Assembly (NCBI RefSeq): GCF_900105255.1 | Contig: NZ_LT629763.1 | Coordinates: forward strand, 1,612,001 to 1,676,000 | Length of the DNA stretch: 64,000 nucleotides | Origin: Halopseudomonas sabulinigri | GTDB taxonomy: Bacteria; Pseudomonadota; Gammaproteobacteria; Pseudomonadales; Pseudomonadaceae | Reading direction: 5' to 3' | Part shown: piece after piece, positions 1 to 8,330 of the stretch | How the letters are laid out: every line of letters begins with the position of its first letter | Numbering within the stretch: the first letter of the stretch is position 1 | Notes under the pieces: generated by a model | Database searches by the model: none | Told to the model about the DNA's origin: nothing | Seen by the model: only the letters and a program-made list of their open reading frames with translations | Program-made: the position numbers and the translations under genes

Positions 1-463
1 GGTCGAACACCCGGTATCGGAGATGGTCACCGGCATCGACATCGTCAAGGAACAGATTCTGGTCGCCTCCGGCCAGCCGCTGAGCTTTACCCAGGACGAT
101 GTGGTGATTCGTGGCCACGCCATAGAATGCCGCATCAATGCCGAAGACCCGAAAACCTTCATGCCCAGCCCCGGCACAGTGAGCTTCTACCACGCTCCGG
201 GCGGCAATGGCGTTCGCGTCGACTCGCACCTGTATAGCGGCTACAAGGTACCGCCCTACTACGACTCCCTGGTCGGCAAGTTGATTACCTATGGTGCCAC
301 CCGTGAGGAAGCGCTGGCGCGCATGCGCAACGCTATCGACGAGCTGGTAGTAGACGGCATCAAGACGAACACGCCGCTACACCGTGAGCTGGTGCGTGAT
401 CCTGGCTTCTGCAAGGGTGGTGTAAATATCCACTATCTGGAGCACAAGCTGGGTTTGAAATAA
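1..463 (+). CDS. accC: Biotin carboxylase subunit of acetyl-CoA carboxylase, C-terminal part
   Basis: The frame is open from base 2, so this is the last ~153 residues of a protein cut by the window edge. The visible part matches the C-terminal lobe of the ATP-grasp biotin carboxylase: [10 protein letters not shown], then [13 protein letters not shown], then the biotin-carboxylase C-terminal domain with [16 protein letters not shown]. The enzyme carboxylates the biotin on AccB using bicarbonate and ATP, the first committed step of fatty acid synthesis in the cytosol. It ends in [10 protein letters not shown], the usual end for pseudomonads. accB should lie just upstream, outside the window. 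A strong terminator follows about 60 bases after the stop. Confidence 0.97.
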   Translation, partial: VEHPVSEMVTGIDIVKEQILVASGQPLSFTQDDVVIRGHAIECRINAEDPKTFMPSPGTVSFYHAPGGNGVRVDSHLYSGYKVPPYYDSLVGKLITYGATREEALARMRNAIDELVVDGIKTNTPLHRELVRDPGFCKGGVNIHYLEHKLGLK

Positions 464-525
464 CACCAGCTCAAGGCTGGAGGCCAGAAGCTGCAAGATG
501 CAGTCCTCTTGAAGCCTGAAGTACC

Positions 526-551
526 AAAGCCCGGGCCTACCCGGGCTTTTT
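526..551 (+). terminator. Intrinsic terminator after accC
   Basis: Perfect hairpin AAAGCCCGGG - CCTA - CCCGGGCTTT followed by a T run. It closes the accBC transcript and separates it from the small secreted-protein gene that starts at 623. Confidence 0.9.
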
Positions 552-622
552 TCTACCGGGCCACGACGTTAACCTGCGACACCAATTCAGCTCTGGCCAG
601 GCACCATAACAAGGAGTGGTAT

Positions 623-1096
623 ATGAAAAAGGGATTATTGCTGTCACTGCTAGCACTGGCTTTATCCGCCCAGGCCCAGCCTGAGGAAGAAAAGGTCTAC
701 CTGCTGGCCGCGGTCAACGTCACCGATACCAGCGTGGCGCAAAGCATCTTTCTGCATGAGCCGGACATTACCGATCTGTCCGGTTGTCGCGAAGCAGTGC
801 AGCAAGGCAAGCGCAACCGCGACTGGATGAGTTATCACCACATTCAACGCAAGGACAGAGCCCAAGGGTTTACCTTTCAGTTCCAGTATCACTGCGTCAC
901 CAGCGCGCAGACAATTGAGCCTTGGTATGACAGGGCGCGCTACGATCATGTTTATCTGCTCCGCGTCGACGAAGAGTCCAAACTTACCGTGAAAGCCATG
1001 AGCAGCATGGCCAATTGCTACGCAGCACACCGAGCGCTGTCGGGCGAGGAACAAGCTCTCAGCCATTGCGCAAAAAGCAATCAGCAAGTGCGCTGA
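623..1096 (+). CDS. Small secreted protein of unknown function
   Basis: 157 residues. I place the start at the ATG at 623 because AAGGAG sits just upstream and the protein then begins with a clean signal peptide (MKKGLLLSLLALALSAQAQ, cleavage likely after AQA). A longer reading from 509 would run through the accC terminator. The mature part has four cysteines (in SGCRE, YHCVT, ANCYA and SHCAK), enough for two disulfides in the periplasm. There are no catalytic motifs I recognise. It occupies the position of P. aeruginosa PA4849, between accC and prmA, and is probably a conserved hypothetical of that family. Function unknown. Confidence 0.75.
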   Translation: MKKGLLLSLLALALSAQAQPEEEKVYLLAAVNVTDTSVAQSIFLHEPDITDLSGCREAVQQGKRNRDWMSYHHIQRKDRAQGFTFQFQYHCVTSAQTIEPWYDRARYDHVYLLRVDEESKLTVKAMSSMANCYAAHRALSGEEQALSHCAKSNQQVR

Positions 1097-1270
1097 CCAC
1101 ATGGGTTTTGGTTGTACCAAAGCGGGGAAAAACGGATAGCTCCCCCGCCCCCGCCAAGCGGCCGGGGCGGCACCTCTCCGCGGCAGCGGCGGTAGCTTCG
1201 CCGAATATTGCACACAGCGACTCTTTTTCTCCGTAGCGGGCACAGCCATAATAGGGCCTGCTACAGCACC

Positions 1271-1290
1271 AGACGCAAGAGCGTCTTTTG
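1271..1290 (+). promoter_or_regulatory. Short hairpin with T run in the prmA leader
   Basis: AGACGC - AAGA - GCGTCT followed by TTTTG lies about 20 bases upstream of the prmA ATG. A CATAAT box at about 1246-1251 could be the -10 of a prmA promoter, which would put the hairpin in the 5' leader. It could be a weak terminator or attenuator, or only leader structure. Confidence 0.35.
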
Positions 1291-1311
1291 CACACCTTAT
1301 TGGAAACCCTT

Positions 1312-2193
1312 ATGTCCTGGCTGCAACTCCGACTCGCCATCACCCCCGAACAGGCCGAAAGCCTCGAAGATAAACTACTGGAACTCGGTGCAGTGTCCGT
1401 CACCTTCATGGATGCAGAAGATCAGCCTATCTTCGAGCCAGACCTGGGCACCACCCCGCTCTGGTCCAACACCCATCTGCTTGCCCTGTTTGAGGCAGAT
1501 ACCGATGGGCCAGCGCTGCTGCAACACCTGCAACTGCTATGGCAAGGTGAGCTGCCGCAACACGAGCTGGAGCAGATCGAGGACCAGGACTGGGAACGCA
1601 GCTGGATGGACAACTTTCACCCCATGCGTTTTGGCGAGCGTCTGTGGATAGTGCCCAGCTGGCACGCAGCCCCGGAGCCCGAGGCGGTCAACCTGCTGCT
1701 CGACCCCGGCCTGGCCTTCGGTACCGGCACCCATCCCACAACCGCTTTGTGCCTGCAATGGCTGGATGGCCAGCAACTTAACGGCAAACAGGTGATCGAT
1801 TTCGGCTGCGGTTCCGGCATTCTGGCCATCGCAGCCCTACTGCTGGGTGCAAAGCATGCGGTCGGCACCGATATTGATGTACAGGCTCTAGAGGCCTCGC
1901 GCGACAACGCGCAGCGCAACCACATCGAGGACCAGCGCTTCGATCTCTACCTGCCAGAGAACATGCCACAGCAACCGGCCGAAGTCGTAGTCGCCAATAT
2001 TCTCGCGGGCCCGCTGGTCAGCCTGGCGCCGCAGTTGGCCAGCCTGGTACTACCGGGTGGCTTGATCGCCCTGTCCGGCATTTTGGCTGAGCAGACCGAA
2101 GACATTCTCGCCGCCTATCAGGATTACTTCGAGCTGGACCCGGTCGCCAATCAGGACGGCTGGATTCGCGTCAGTGGCCGTCGCAAGCCGTGA
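1312..2193 (+). CDS. prmA: Ribosomal protein L11 methyltransferase
   Basis: 293 residues with the ATG at 1312 (MSWLQLRL), the same length as E. coli PrmA. A longer TTG start at 1288 is less likely. The N-terminal domain that docks on L11 is followed by the SAM-binding core [20 protein letters not shown] and the family motif [10 protein letters not shown], which positions the amino group. It trimethylates lysines and the N-terminus of L11 on free L11 or the ribosome; loss is usually tolerated. Same position as in P. aeruginosa, upstream of the zinc-ribbon gene and dusB-fis. Confidence 0.97.
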   Translation: MSWLQLRLAITPEQAESLEDKLLELGAVSVTFMDAEDQPIFEPDLGTTPLWSNTHLLALFEADTDGPALLQHLQLLWQGELPQHELEQIEDQDWERSWMDNFHPMRFGERLWIVPSWHAAPEPEAVNLLLDPGLAFGTGTHPTTALCLQWLDGQQLNGKQVIDFGCGSGILAIAALLLGAKHAVGTDIDVQALEASRDNAQRNHIEDQRFDLYLPENMPQQPAEVVVANILAGPLVSLAPQLASLVLPGGLIALSGILAEQTEDILAAYQDYFELDPVANQDGWIRVSGRRKP

Positions 2194-2261
2194 CAGCCTG
2201 ACTCGCTTGTAGGCAAAATACCCCCTCAAAACCGTTACGCGCACAGGACGTCCGGCATACC

Positions 2262-3581
2262 ATGAGTGAACTGCAGGTCACGCAATGCCCTTACTGCAAA
2301 ACCCATTTCCGCCTGTCTCAGGAACAACTGAGCGCAGCAGCCGGGAACGTGCGTTGCGGCGCCTGCCTGAAAGTGTTCAATGCGCTGAGTACCAACCCGG
2401 CACAAAGCCCACCAGCAGCGCCAATTGAGCGTCATAACGCCGCAGGCGAGCTCCTTATTCACGACGATCTGGAGCTGGACGACCTCGACCTCGAAGCCCT
2501 TGGGCTCGACGAATCCATCGTCGAAGAGGTTAACCCTCCCCTCTCGGCGAGCCGGGATGAGGCGCGACTGACCGCAGACGACAGCGAGCCAGGTCTCAGC
2601 GCCGCAGACGACGACTTCCTCGACGATGACCAGCCTCTGAGTCTTGCCGAGACCGCGCTGCCGCAGGAACCAACCGACCCGCAGCAGCCCGGCGCCCTGG
2701 ATGACGACGACTTCGACCTGCACGAAGACTTTATCGCCACGCCACCGGCGCGGGATATCCAGCAGCGCCGCGAGCCGGCATTTTCCGAACCAGACCCGCT
2801 GCCGAGCAAACCAGCAGACGCACTACCCCCGCCGGCGCGCATGCTGCCGCTGCAGGATGCCACCGGCCCCGGGGGCATCTTTCTGCGTGACCGCCCAGCC
2901 AACGTACCCGAGGACGAACACGCCGAAGTCGAGACCGGCCTGACCGCCCGAGACGAGCCTGATATCGATGAAGCCGAACTGGATGATGTGCCAGAGGACA
3001 ACATCGACACCCGCAGCGAGCCCAGGCTGGACGATGACCTGACCCTGCCCGACCTGGACGACGAGCCGCTGCTGCTGGATGAGCCGGTACGTGCCAAGCG
3101 CCGCGGTCGCCACAACTGGATCTGGACGCCCCTATGCCTGCTTGCTATCGGCGCCCTGCTGGCCCAGATCGTAACCTACAACCTCGAGGCCTGGGCACGC
3201 GACGAGCGTTGGCGCCCCACGCTCGAGGGCATCTGCCTGGTAGCCGGCTGCGAACTACCCGTACGGGTCGACATTAGCCAGGTACGCAGCAGCAATCTGC
3301 TGGTCCGCCCGCATCCCGACTTCCCTAATGCGGTCGCTATCGACGTGATCATCTACAACCGTGCCGACTATCCGCAGCCTTTTCCGGTGGTGCGCATGTT
3401 GTTTACCGATAATCGCGGCAACAGTGTCAGCGAGAAACGCTTCCGCCCGGAAGAGTACCTCGGCGGTGAACTGGCCGGGCGCAACCTGATGCCACCCCAA
3501 ACGCCGATTCACATCGCCCTGAGCATGGTCGCCCCAGGACCGCAAGCGTCCAGCTATAACCTCGACTTCCTCAGCCCCTGA
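2262..3581 (+). CDS. MJ0042-type zinc-ribbon and DUF3426 membrane protein
   Basis: 439 residues in four parts. Residues 9-35 are a zinc ribbon with C9/C12 and C32/C35 (CPYC...CGAC), the MJ0042 family. Residues ~65-275 are a low-complexity, strongly acidic linker rich in Asp, Glu and Pro. Residues ~285-304 are one transmembrane helix. The C-terminus is a DUF3426 domain with NRADYPQPFP and the end of the family, likely periplasmic. Family function is not established; the design suggests a cytosolic zinc finger tethered to the inner membrane by a long flexible arm. Same place as PA4851 in P. aeruginosa. The stop codon lies inside a GC-rich hairpin. Confidence 0.85.
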   Translation: MSELQVTQCPYCKTHFRLSQEQLSAAAGNVRCGACLKVFNALSTNPAQSPPAAPIERHNAAGELLIHDDLELDDLDLEALGLDESIVEEVNPPLSASRDEARLTADDSEPGLSAADDDFLDDDQPLSLAETALPQEPTDPQQPGALDDDDFDLHEDFIATPPARDIQQRREPAFSEPDPLPSKPADALPPPARMLPLQDATGPGGIFLRDRPANVPEDEHAEVETGLTARDEPDIDEAELDDVPEDNIDTRSEPRLDDDLTLPDLDDEPLLLDEPVRAKRRGRHNWIWTPLCLLAIGALLAQIVTYNLEAWARDERWRPTLEGICLVAGCELPVRVDISQVRSSNLLVRPHPDFPNAVAIDVIIYNRADYPQPFPVVRMLFTDNRGNSVSEKRFRPEEYLGGELAGRNLMPPQTPIHIALSMVAPGPQASSYNLDFLSP

Positions 3582-3600
3582 GCGCCCTAGCGGCGCTCAG
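3578..3600 (+). terminator. GC-rich hairpin at the end of the DUF3426 gene
   Basis: CTGAGCGCC - CTAGC - GGCGCTCAG, a 9-bp perfect stem that contains the TGA stop. No T run follows, so it may stabilise the 3' end rather than terminate on its own. Confidence 0.5.
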
Positions 3601-3662
3601 GCACCTAGACGCAATCCTCCAATTAGTCAATGCAAAGCTGTACAAAAAACAGCCAGATCAGT

Positions 3663-3691
3663 CTTTAACCGGTCATGCTTTGCAGGTATCA
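3663..3691 (+). promoter_or_regulatory. Possible promoter of dusB-fis
   Basis: TTTAAC, 17 bases, then TATCAT (five of six matches to the -10), about 110 bases upstream of the dusB ATG. dusB-fis operons in gammaproteobacteria have a strong, growth-regulated promoter in this position. Weak -35, so tentative. Confidence 0.35.
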
Positions 3692-3799
3692 TTACCGCCC
3701 TTTTTCACACTTCTTCGTCTGCGACTGAGCCAAGAGTTCGGCGCCGTAGAAGTGACTCCGCAGAACAGACCACCGGGCAAGCGACCGGATAGTACAGGG

Positions 3800-4798
3800 A
3801 TGGACCTGGCAGTGCTCAGCATCGGACCTTACCAACTACCGAACCCCGTTATTCTGGCCCCCATGGCCGGGGTTACCGATCAGCCGTTCAGGCAGCTTTG
3901 CCGCCGCCTTGGCGCCGGGCTGGTGGTATCGGAAATGGTCACCAGCGACACCCGCCTGTGGAGTAGCCGCAAATCCCAACTCCGCTTGAACCACAGCGGT
4001 GAGCCAGAGCCGCGCTCAGTGCAGATTGCCGGCGGCGATCCGCAGATGATGGCCGAAGCTGCCCGCATGAATCAGGACTTTGGCGCGCAAATCATCGACA
4101 TCAACATGGGGTGCCCCGCCAAGAAGGTCTGTAACAAGGCTGCCGGCTCCGCGCTATTACGCGATGAAGCCCTGGTCGCCGAGATCCTTGAAGCCGTTGT
4201 AGCGGCGGTGCAGGTACCGGTTACGCTGAAAATCCGTACCGGTTGGGATCCAGATAACCGCAACGGTGTCAGCGTCGCGCGCATTGCCGAGGCCAGCGGC
4301 ATCCAGGCACTGGCCGTGCACGGTCGCACTCGCTCCGAGCTGTATACCGGCCAGGCAGAGTACGCCACCATCGCCGCGATCAAGCAGGCCATCCGCATAC
4401 CGGTCATCGCCAATGGCGACATCACCACCCCGCAGAAAGCCCAACAGGTATTGCAGGAGACCGGTGCCGATGCCGTGATGATTGGCCGTGCAGCCCAGGG
4501 GCGACCCTGGATTTTCGGCGAAATAGACCACTATTTGCGCACCGGGAACACCCTACCCGAGCCTGACCTTAATACCCAGCGCACGATCCTAAGTGAGCAC
4601 CTGCAGGCCCTGCACCAGTTTTATGGCAGCGAGCACGGCGCCCGCATTGCGCGCAAGCACGTGAGCTGGTACCTGCAGACATTGCCCGGTGCTGGCGAAT
4701 TCCGCCGCAGTTTCAACGCCATTTCCTGCGCAGAACAGCAACACCTGGCCATCAATCAGTATTTCAGCCGCCTGCTGGAAGGAGATCTGGCAGCATGA
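3800..4798 (+). CDS. dusB: tRNA dihydrouridine synthase B
   Basis: 332 residues from the ATG at 3800 ([15 protein letters not shown]); the longer frame from 3680 would add 40 unrelated residues. FMN-dependent TIM barrel that reduces a uridine in the tRNA D-loop. Visible motifs: the FMN-binding [16 protein letters not shown] near the N-terminus, the catalytic loop [17 protein letters not shown] with active Cys at about 111, and [12 protein letters not shown]. Its last four bases overlap the fis start (ATGA), the conserved dusB-fis operon in which translation of the two is coupled. Confidence 0.97.
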   Translation: MDLAVLSIGPYQLPNPVILAPMAGVTDQPFRQLCRRLGAGLVVSEMVTSDTRLWSSRKSQLRLNHSGEPEPRSVQIAGGDPQMMAEAARMNQDFGAQIIDINMGCPAKKVCNKAAGSALLRDEALVAEILEAVVAAVQVPVTLKIRTGWDPDNRNGVSVARIAEASGIQALAVHGRTRSELYTGQAEYATIAAIKQAIRIPVIANGDITTPQKAQQVLQETGADAVMIGRAAQGRPWIFGEIDHYLRTGNTLPEPDLNTQRTILSEHLQALHQFYGSEHGARIARKHVSWYLQTLPGAGEFRRSFNAISCAEQQHLAINQYFSRLLEGDLAA

Positions 4799-5121
4799 AC
4801 CTCGAACCCTCTACCTTTTTTGACGGAAATCCCACCGTGAGCGACAGCAGTCCATCCACTCTTCCTGCCACTGGCAGCGACGAAGCCCGTAATCCGCGCC
4901 CCCTGCGCGACAGCGTGGAAGAAGCGCTGCAAAATTATTTCCAGCACCTTGAAGGCCAAGACGTCACCGACGTATACAACATGGTGCTTTCCGAGGTAGA
5001 GGCGCCGCTGCTTGAAAGCGTCATGAACTACGTCAAAGGCAACCAGACACGTGCCTCGGAAGTTCTCGGACTTAATCGCGGAACACTACGTAAGAAGCTC
5101 AAGCAGTACGGACTGCTCTGA
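4795..5121 (+). CDS. fis: DNA-bending nucleoid protein Fis
   Basis: 108 residues. The C-terminal half is the Fis core and helix-turn-helix ([20 protein letters not shown]). The N-terminal ~25 residues are longer and more polar than in E. coli Fis (98 residues), as in pseudomonads. Fis bends DNA and controls rRNA/tRNA promoters, recombination and many growth-phase genes. Start overlaps the dusB stop by four bases, so expression is coupled. A perfect GC hairpin follows the stop. Confidence 0.96.
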   Translation: MNLEPSTFFDGNPTVSDSSPSTLPATGSDEARNPRPLRDSVEEALQNYFQHLEGQDVTDVYNMVLSEVEAPLLESVMNYVKGNQTRASEVLGLNRGTLRKKLKQYGLL

Positions 5122-5130
5122 CCGACAAAG

Positions 5131-5155
5131 CGGTTGCGGCGACCCGCCGCAACCG
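5131..5155 (+). terminator. Perfect 11-bp hairpin between fis and purH
   Basis: CGGTTGCGGCG - ACC - CGCCGCAACCG, ten bases after the fis stop. There is no T run, so it may act as a 3'-end stabiliser of dusB-fis mRNA or a partial terminator rather than a classic intrinsic terminator. Confidence 0.6.
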
Positions 5156-5199
5156 GCTACAGCACATCGAATACCCATTACCTTGAAACTGGATCCAAG

Positions 5200-6807
5200 A
5201 TGACCGACCAAACCACTCGCCTGCCCGTACGCCGCGCCCTGATCAGCGTGTCCGACAAGACCGGCGTTGTCGAATTTGCCCGCGAACTCAGCGCTTTGGG
5301 TACTGAAATCCTGTCCACCGGTGGCACCTTCAAGCTGCTGCGCGAGCAGGGCATTGCCGCGGTGGAAGTCGCTGACTACACAGGCTTCCCAGAAATGATG
5401 GATGGTCGTGTGAAAACCCTGCACCCGAAGATTCACGGCGGCATTTTGGGCCGCCGCGCGATCGATGGTGAGGTCATGCAGCAACACGGCATCCAGCCCA
5501 TCGATATGGTCGTGGTCAATCTCTACCCCTTCGCTGCCACCGTCGCCAAATCAGACTGCAGCCTGCCCGACGCCATCGAAAACATCGACATCGGTGGCCC
5601 GACCATGGTCCGCAGCGCCGCCAAGAACCACAAGGACGTAGCCATTGTGGTCAACGCCGGTGATTACGGCAGCATTGTACAGGCACTCAAAAATGGCGGC
5701 CTGACCTACGCGCAGCGTTTTGACCTGGCGCTGAAGGCGTTCGAACACACCGCCGCCTACGACGGCATGATCGCCAACTACCTCGGTACCATCGAGCAGA
5801 GCCGCGACACCCTGAGCACAGAAGAGCGCAGCAGCTTCCCGCGCACCTTCAACAGCCAGTTCATCAAGGTGCAGGACATGCGCTACGGCGAGAACCCGCA
5901 TCAGGCCGCCGCTTTCTACAGGGAAGCGGCGCCGACCGAAGCCTGCATCGCTACCGCAGTGCAACTGCAGGGCAAGGCGCTGTCGTACAACAATGTCGCC
6001 GATACCGACGCGGCGCTAGAGTGCGTGAAGAGCTTCAGCAAGCCGGCCTGCGTCATCGTCAAGCATGCCAACCCCTGCGGTGTAGCGGTCGTGCCGGACG
6101 CTGAAGGTGGCATTCGCCAGGCGTACGAGCTGGCTTACGCCACCGACAGCGAATCGGCATTTGGCGGCATCATCGCCTTCAACCGTGAGCTGGACGGCGA
6201 CACCGCCAAGGCCATCGTCGAACGTCAGTTTGTTGAAGTCATCATCGCCCCGCGCATCAGCGCCGCCGCCCGTGAGGTGGTCGCCGCCAAGGCCAACGTG
6301 CGCCTGCTCGAATGCGGCGAGTGGGACAGTACACGCAGCGCCGACTGGGACTTCAAGCGCGTCAATGGCGGCTTGCTGGTGCAAAGCCGCGACATTGGCA
6401 TGATTACCGCCGATGAGCTCAAGGTTGTCACGCAACGCGCACCCACCGAACAGGAGATCAACGACCTGGTGTTTGCCTGGAAGGTGGCCAAGTTCGTCAA
6501 ATCCAACGCCATCGTGTACGCCAGCCAACGCCAGACTGTCGGTATCGGCGCCGGTCAGATGAGCCGGGTCAACTCAGCCCGTATCGCGGCCATCAAGGCT
6601 GAACACGCCGGCCTGCAAGTGCCTGGCGCGGTCATGGCCTCGGATGCTTTTTTCCCATTCCGTGACGGCATCGACAATGCTGCCGCCAATGGCATCAGCG
6701 CGGTGATCCAGCCAGGTGGTTCAATGCGCGACGCTGAAGTCATTGCTGCCGCCGACGAGGCCGGTATGGCGATGGTATTCACCGGCATGCGCCACTTCAG
6801 ACACTAA
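5200..6807 (+). CDS. purH: Bifunctional AICAR formyltransferase / IMP cyclohydrolase
   Basis: 535 residues from the ATG at 5200 ([20 protein letters not shown]), the family's usual length; the in-frame upstream extension from 5134 falls in the hairpin and is not coding. The N-terminal IMP cyclohydrolase (MGS-like) domain has [17 protein letters not shown] and STGGTF. The C-terminal formyltransferase domain has the KHANPCG catalytic motif at about residue 288. It carries out the last two steps of IMP synthesis in the cytosol. purD follows about 100 bases downstream as in other pseudomonads. Confidence 0.98.
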   Translation: MTDQTTRLPVRRALISVSDKTGVVEFARELSALGTEILSTGGTFKLLREQGIAAVEVADYTGFPEMMDGRVKTLHPKIHGGILGRRAIDGEVMQQHGIQPIDMVVVNLYPFAATVAKSDCSLPDAIENIDIGGPTMVRSAAKNHKDVAIVVNAGDYGSIVQALKNGGLTYAQRFDLALKAFEHTAAYDGMIANYLGTIEQSRDTLSTEERSSFPRTFNSQFIKVQDMRYGENPHQAAAFYREAAPTEACIATAVQLQGKALSYNNVADTDAALECVKSFSKPACVIVKHANPCGVAVVPDAEGGIRQAYELAYATDSESAFGGIIAFNRELDGDTAKAIVERQFVEVIIAPRISAAAREVVAAKANVRLLECGEWDSTRSADWDFKRVNGGLLVQSRDIGMITADELKVVTQRAPTEQEINDLVFAWKVAKFVKSNAIVYASQRQTVGIGAGQMSRVNSARIAAIKAEHAGLQVPGAVMASDAFFPFRDGIDNAAANGISAVIQPGGSMRDAEVIAAADEAGMAMVFTGMRHFRH

Positions 6808-6810
6808 TTG

Positions 6811-6895
6811 CGAGCTGCAAGCTGCAAGCTGCAAGCCGCAAGCAGAGCGGGTGCCCCCACTCTGCTTGTAGCTGCCAGGTTGTAGCTGGTAGCTC
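6811..6895 (+). repeat. GCTGCAA tandem repeat and long imperfect palindrome between purH and purD
   Basis: The left arm carries repeated GAGCTGCAAGCTGCAAGC units. The centre is AGCAGAG ... CTCTGCT. The right arm returns as TTGTAGCTGCC ... GTTGTAGCTGGTAGCTC. The whole can fold into one long imperfect hairpin. It resembles the GCTGCAAGCT intergenic repeats common in Pseudomonas genomes. It probably lies inside the purH-purD transcript and could act as an attenuator or mRNA stabiliser. Confidence 0.6.
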
Positions 6896-6913
6896 TCTCC
6901 ATAGGAGAGAGAA

Positions 6914-8191
6914 ATGAACGTATTGATTATCGGTAGTGGCGGCCGCGAGCATGCCCTGGCGTGGAAAGTGGCACAGGACGAACGTGTCGAGAAGGTGTTT
7001 GTTGCGCCGGGCAATGCCGGCACCGCGATTGAAGCCAAATGCGAGAACGTCGCCATCGATGTGCTGGAACTGGACAAGTTGGTTGCCTTTGCCCGTGCCA
7101 ACGTCAGCCTGACCATTGTCGGCCCGGAAGCCCCGTTGGTCGCCGGCGTGGTCGACCGCTTCCGCGAAAACGACCTGCCTTGCTTCGGTCCGACCGCAGG
7201 CGCGGCTCAGTTGGAGGGCTCCAAAGCCTTCACCAAGGACTTCCTCGCTCGCCACCAGATCCCTACGGCGAACTATCAGAACTTCACCGAAATCGAGCCG
7301 GCACTGGCCTACCTGCAAACAACAGGCGCGCCTATCGTCATCAAAGCCGACGGCCTGGCCGCCGGCAAAGGCGTGATCGTCGCGATGACCCTGCAGGAGG
7401 CGGAAGCCGCGGTACGTGACATGCTGGCCGGCAATGCCTTCGGCGAAGCCGGTTCGCGCGTTGTGATTGAAGAATTTCTCGATGGCGAAGAAGCCAGCTT
7501 CATCGTCATGGTCGACGGCGAGCATGTGCTACCCATGGCCACCAGCCAGGACCACAAGCGCGTCGGTGATGCCGACACCGGGCCGAACACCGGTGGCATG
7601 GGCGCGTATTCTCCAGCGCCGGTGGTGACCGATGAGGTTCATCAGCGCGTAATGCAGCAAGTGATCTGGCCAACGGTGCGCGGCATGGCAGCCGAAGGTA
7701 ACACCTACACCGGTTTCCTCTATGCCGGGCTAATGATCGACCCCGCGGGCAACCCCAAGGTCATCGAGTTCAACTGCCGTTTTGGCGACCCGGAAACCCA
7801 ACCCATCATGCTGCGCCTGCAATCCAGCCTGGTTGACCTGATAGAAGCGGCCGAAGCCGGCACCTTGGATCAGATCGAAGCCCATTGGGACCCACGCCCG
7901 AGCCTGGGCGTTGTACTGGCCGCTGGGGGTTATCCCGGCGATTATGCCAAAGGCCTTCCGATCAGTGGCCTGCAGGACGCCCAGGCAACCGATGGCAAAG
8001 TGTTCCATGCCGGTACTGCTCTGGCTGACGGTCAGGTCGTTACCAGCGGTGGACGGGTGCTCTGCGCCACAGCACTGGGAGCCGACATTCAAAGTGCTCA
8101 GCAGGCCGCCTACCGCCTGGCCGAGAAGATTCGCTGGGACGGCAGCTTCTATCGCAGCGACATCGGCTATCGCGCTATCGGCAGACAGTAG
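6914..8191 (+). CDS. purD: Phosphoribosylamine-glycine ligase (GAR synthetase)
   Basis: 425 residues with a strong GGAGAG ribosome site. ATP-grasp enzyme that joins glycine to phosphoribosylamine, the second step of purine synthesis. Visible: MNVLIIGSGGREHALAWK at the N-terminus, GPEAPLVAGVVD, the ATP-grasp loop IKADGLAAGKGVIVA, MVDGEHVLPMATSQDHKRVGD, and FNCRFGDPETQ, which supplies metal ligands. Follows purH on the same strand, and a very strong hairpin follows it. Confidence 0.98.
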   Translation: MNVLIIGSGGREHALAWKVAQDERVEKVFVAPGNAGTAIEAKCENVAIDVLELDKLVAFARANVSLTIVGPEAPLVAGVVDRFRENDLPCFGPTAGAAQLEGSKAFTKDFLARHQIPTANYQNFTEIEPALAYLQTTGAPIVIKADGLAAGKGVIVAMTLQEAEAAVRDMLAGNAFGEAGSRVVIEEFLDGEEASFIVMVDGEHVLPMATSQDHKRVGDADTGPNTGGMGAYSPAPVVTDEVHQRVMQQVIWPTVRGMAAEGNTYTGFLYAGLMIDPAGNPKVIEFNCRFGDPETQPIMLRLQSSLVDLIEAAEAGTLDQIEAHWDPRPSLGVVLAAGGYPGDYAKGLPISGLQDAQATDGKVFHAGTALADGQVVTSGGRVLCATALGADIQSAQQAAYRLAEKIRWDGSFYRSDIGYRAIGRQ

Positions 8192-8197
8192 GAAAAT

Positions 8198-8235
8198 CGG
8201 GCCAGACGGGACAGTTCGCTGTCCCGTCTGGCCCG
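8198..8235 (+). terminator. Long perfect hairpin with UUCG loop after purD
   Basis: Sixteen paired bases (GGGCCAGACGGGACAG with CTGTCCCGTCTGGCCC), extendable by one C-G pair, closed by a TTCG tetraloop and flanked by AAAA and TTT. It starts seven bases after the purD stop. UUCG-capped stems of this length are very stable; the T run is short (three), so it may combine terminator and 3'-end protection. Confidence 0.8.
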
Positions 8236-8330
8236 TTTCAGCAGTACCGGCCTTGGTCTATACTGGGTCGGCTTTTGATTGAAACTGCAGTACCTCAGTA
8301 TCACCGCCCAAGGACAGGACAACACCGATT

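Noticed and set aside
662-1249. Minus-strand open frame opposite the secreted-protein gene
   Set aside because: The plus-strand gene has a ribosome site and signal peptide; the minus frame has neither.
3680-3799. Longer dusB start
   Set aside because: The extra 40 residues are unlike the family, and the region holds a likely promoter and leader.
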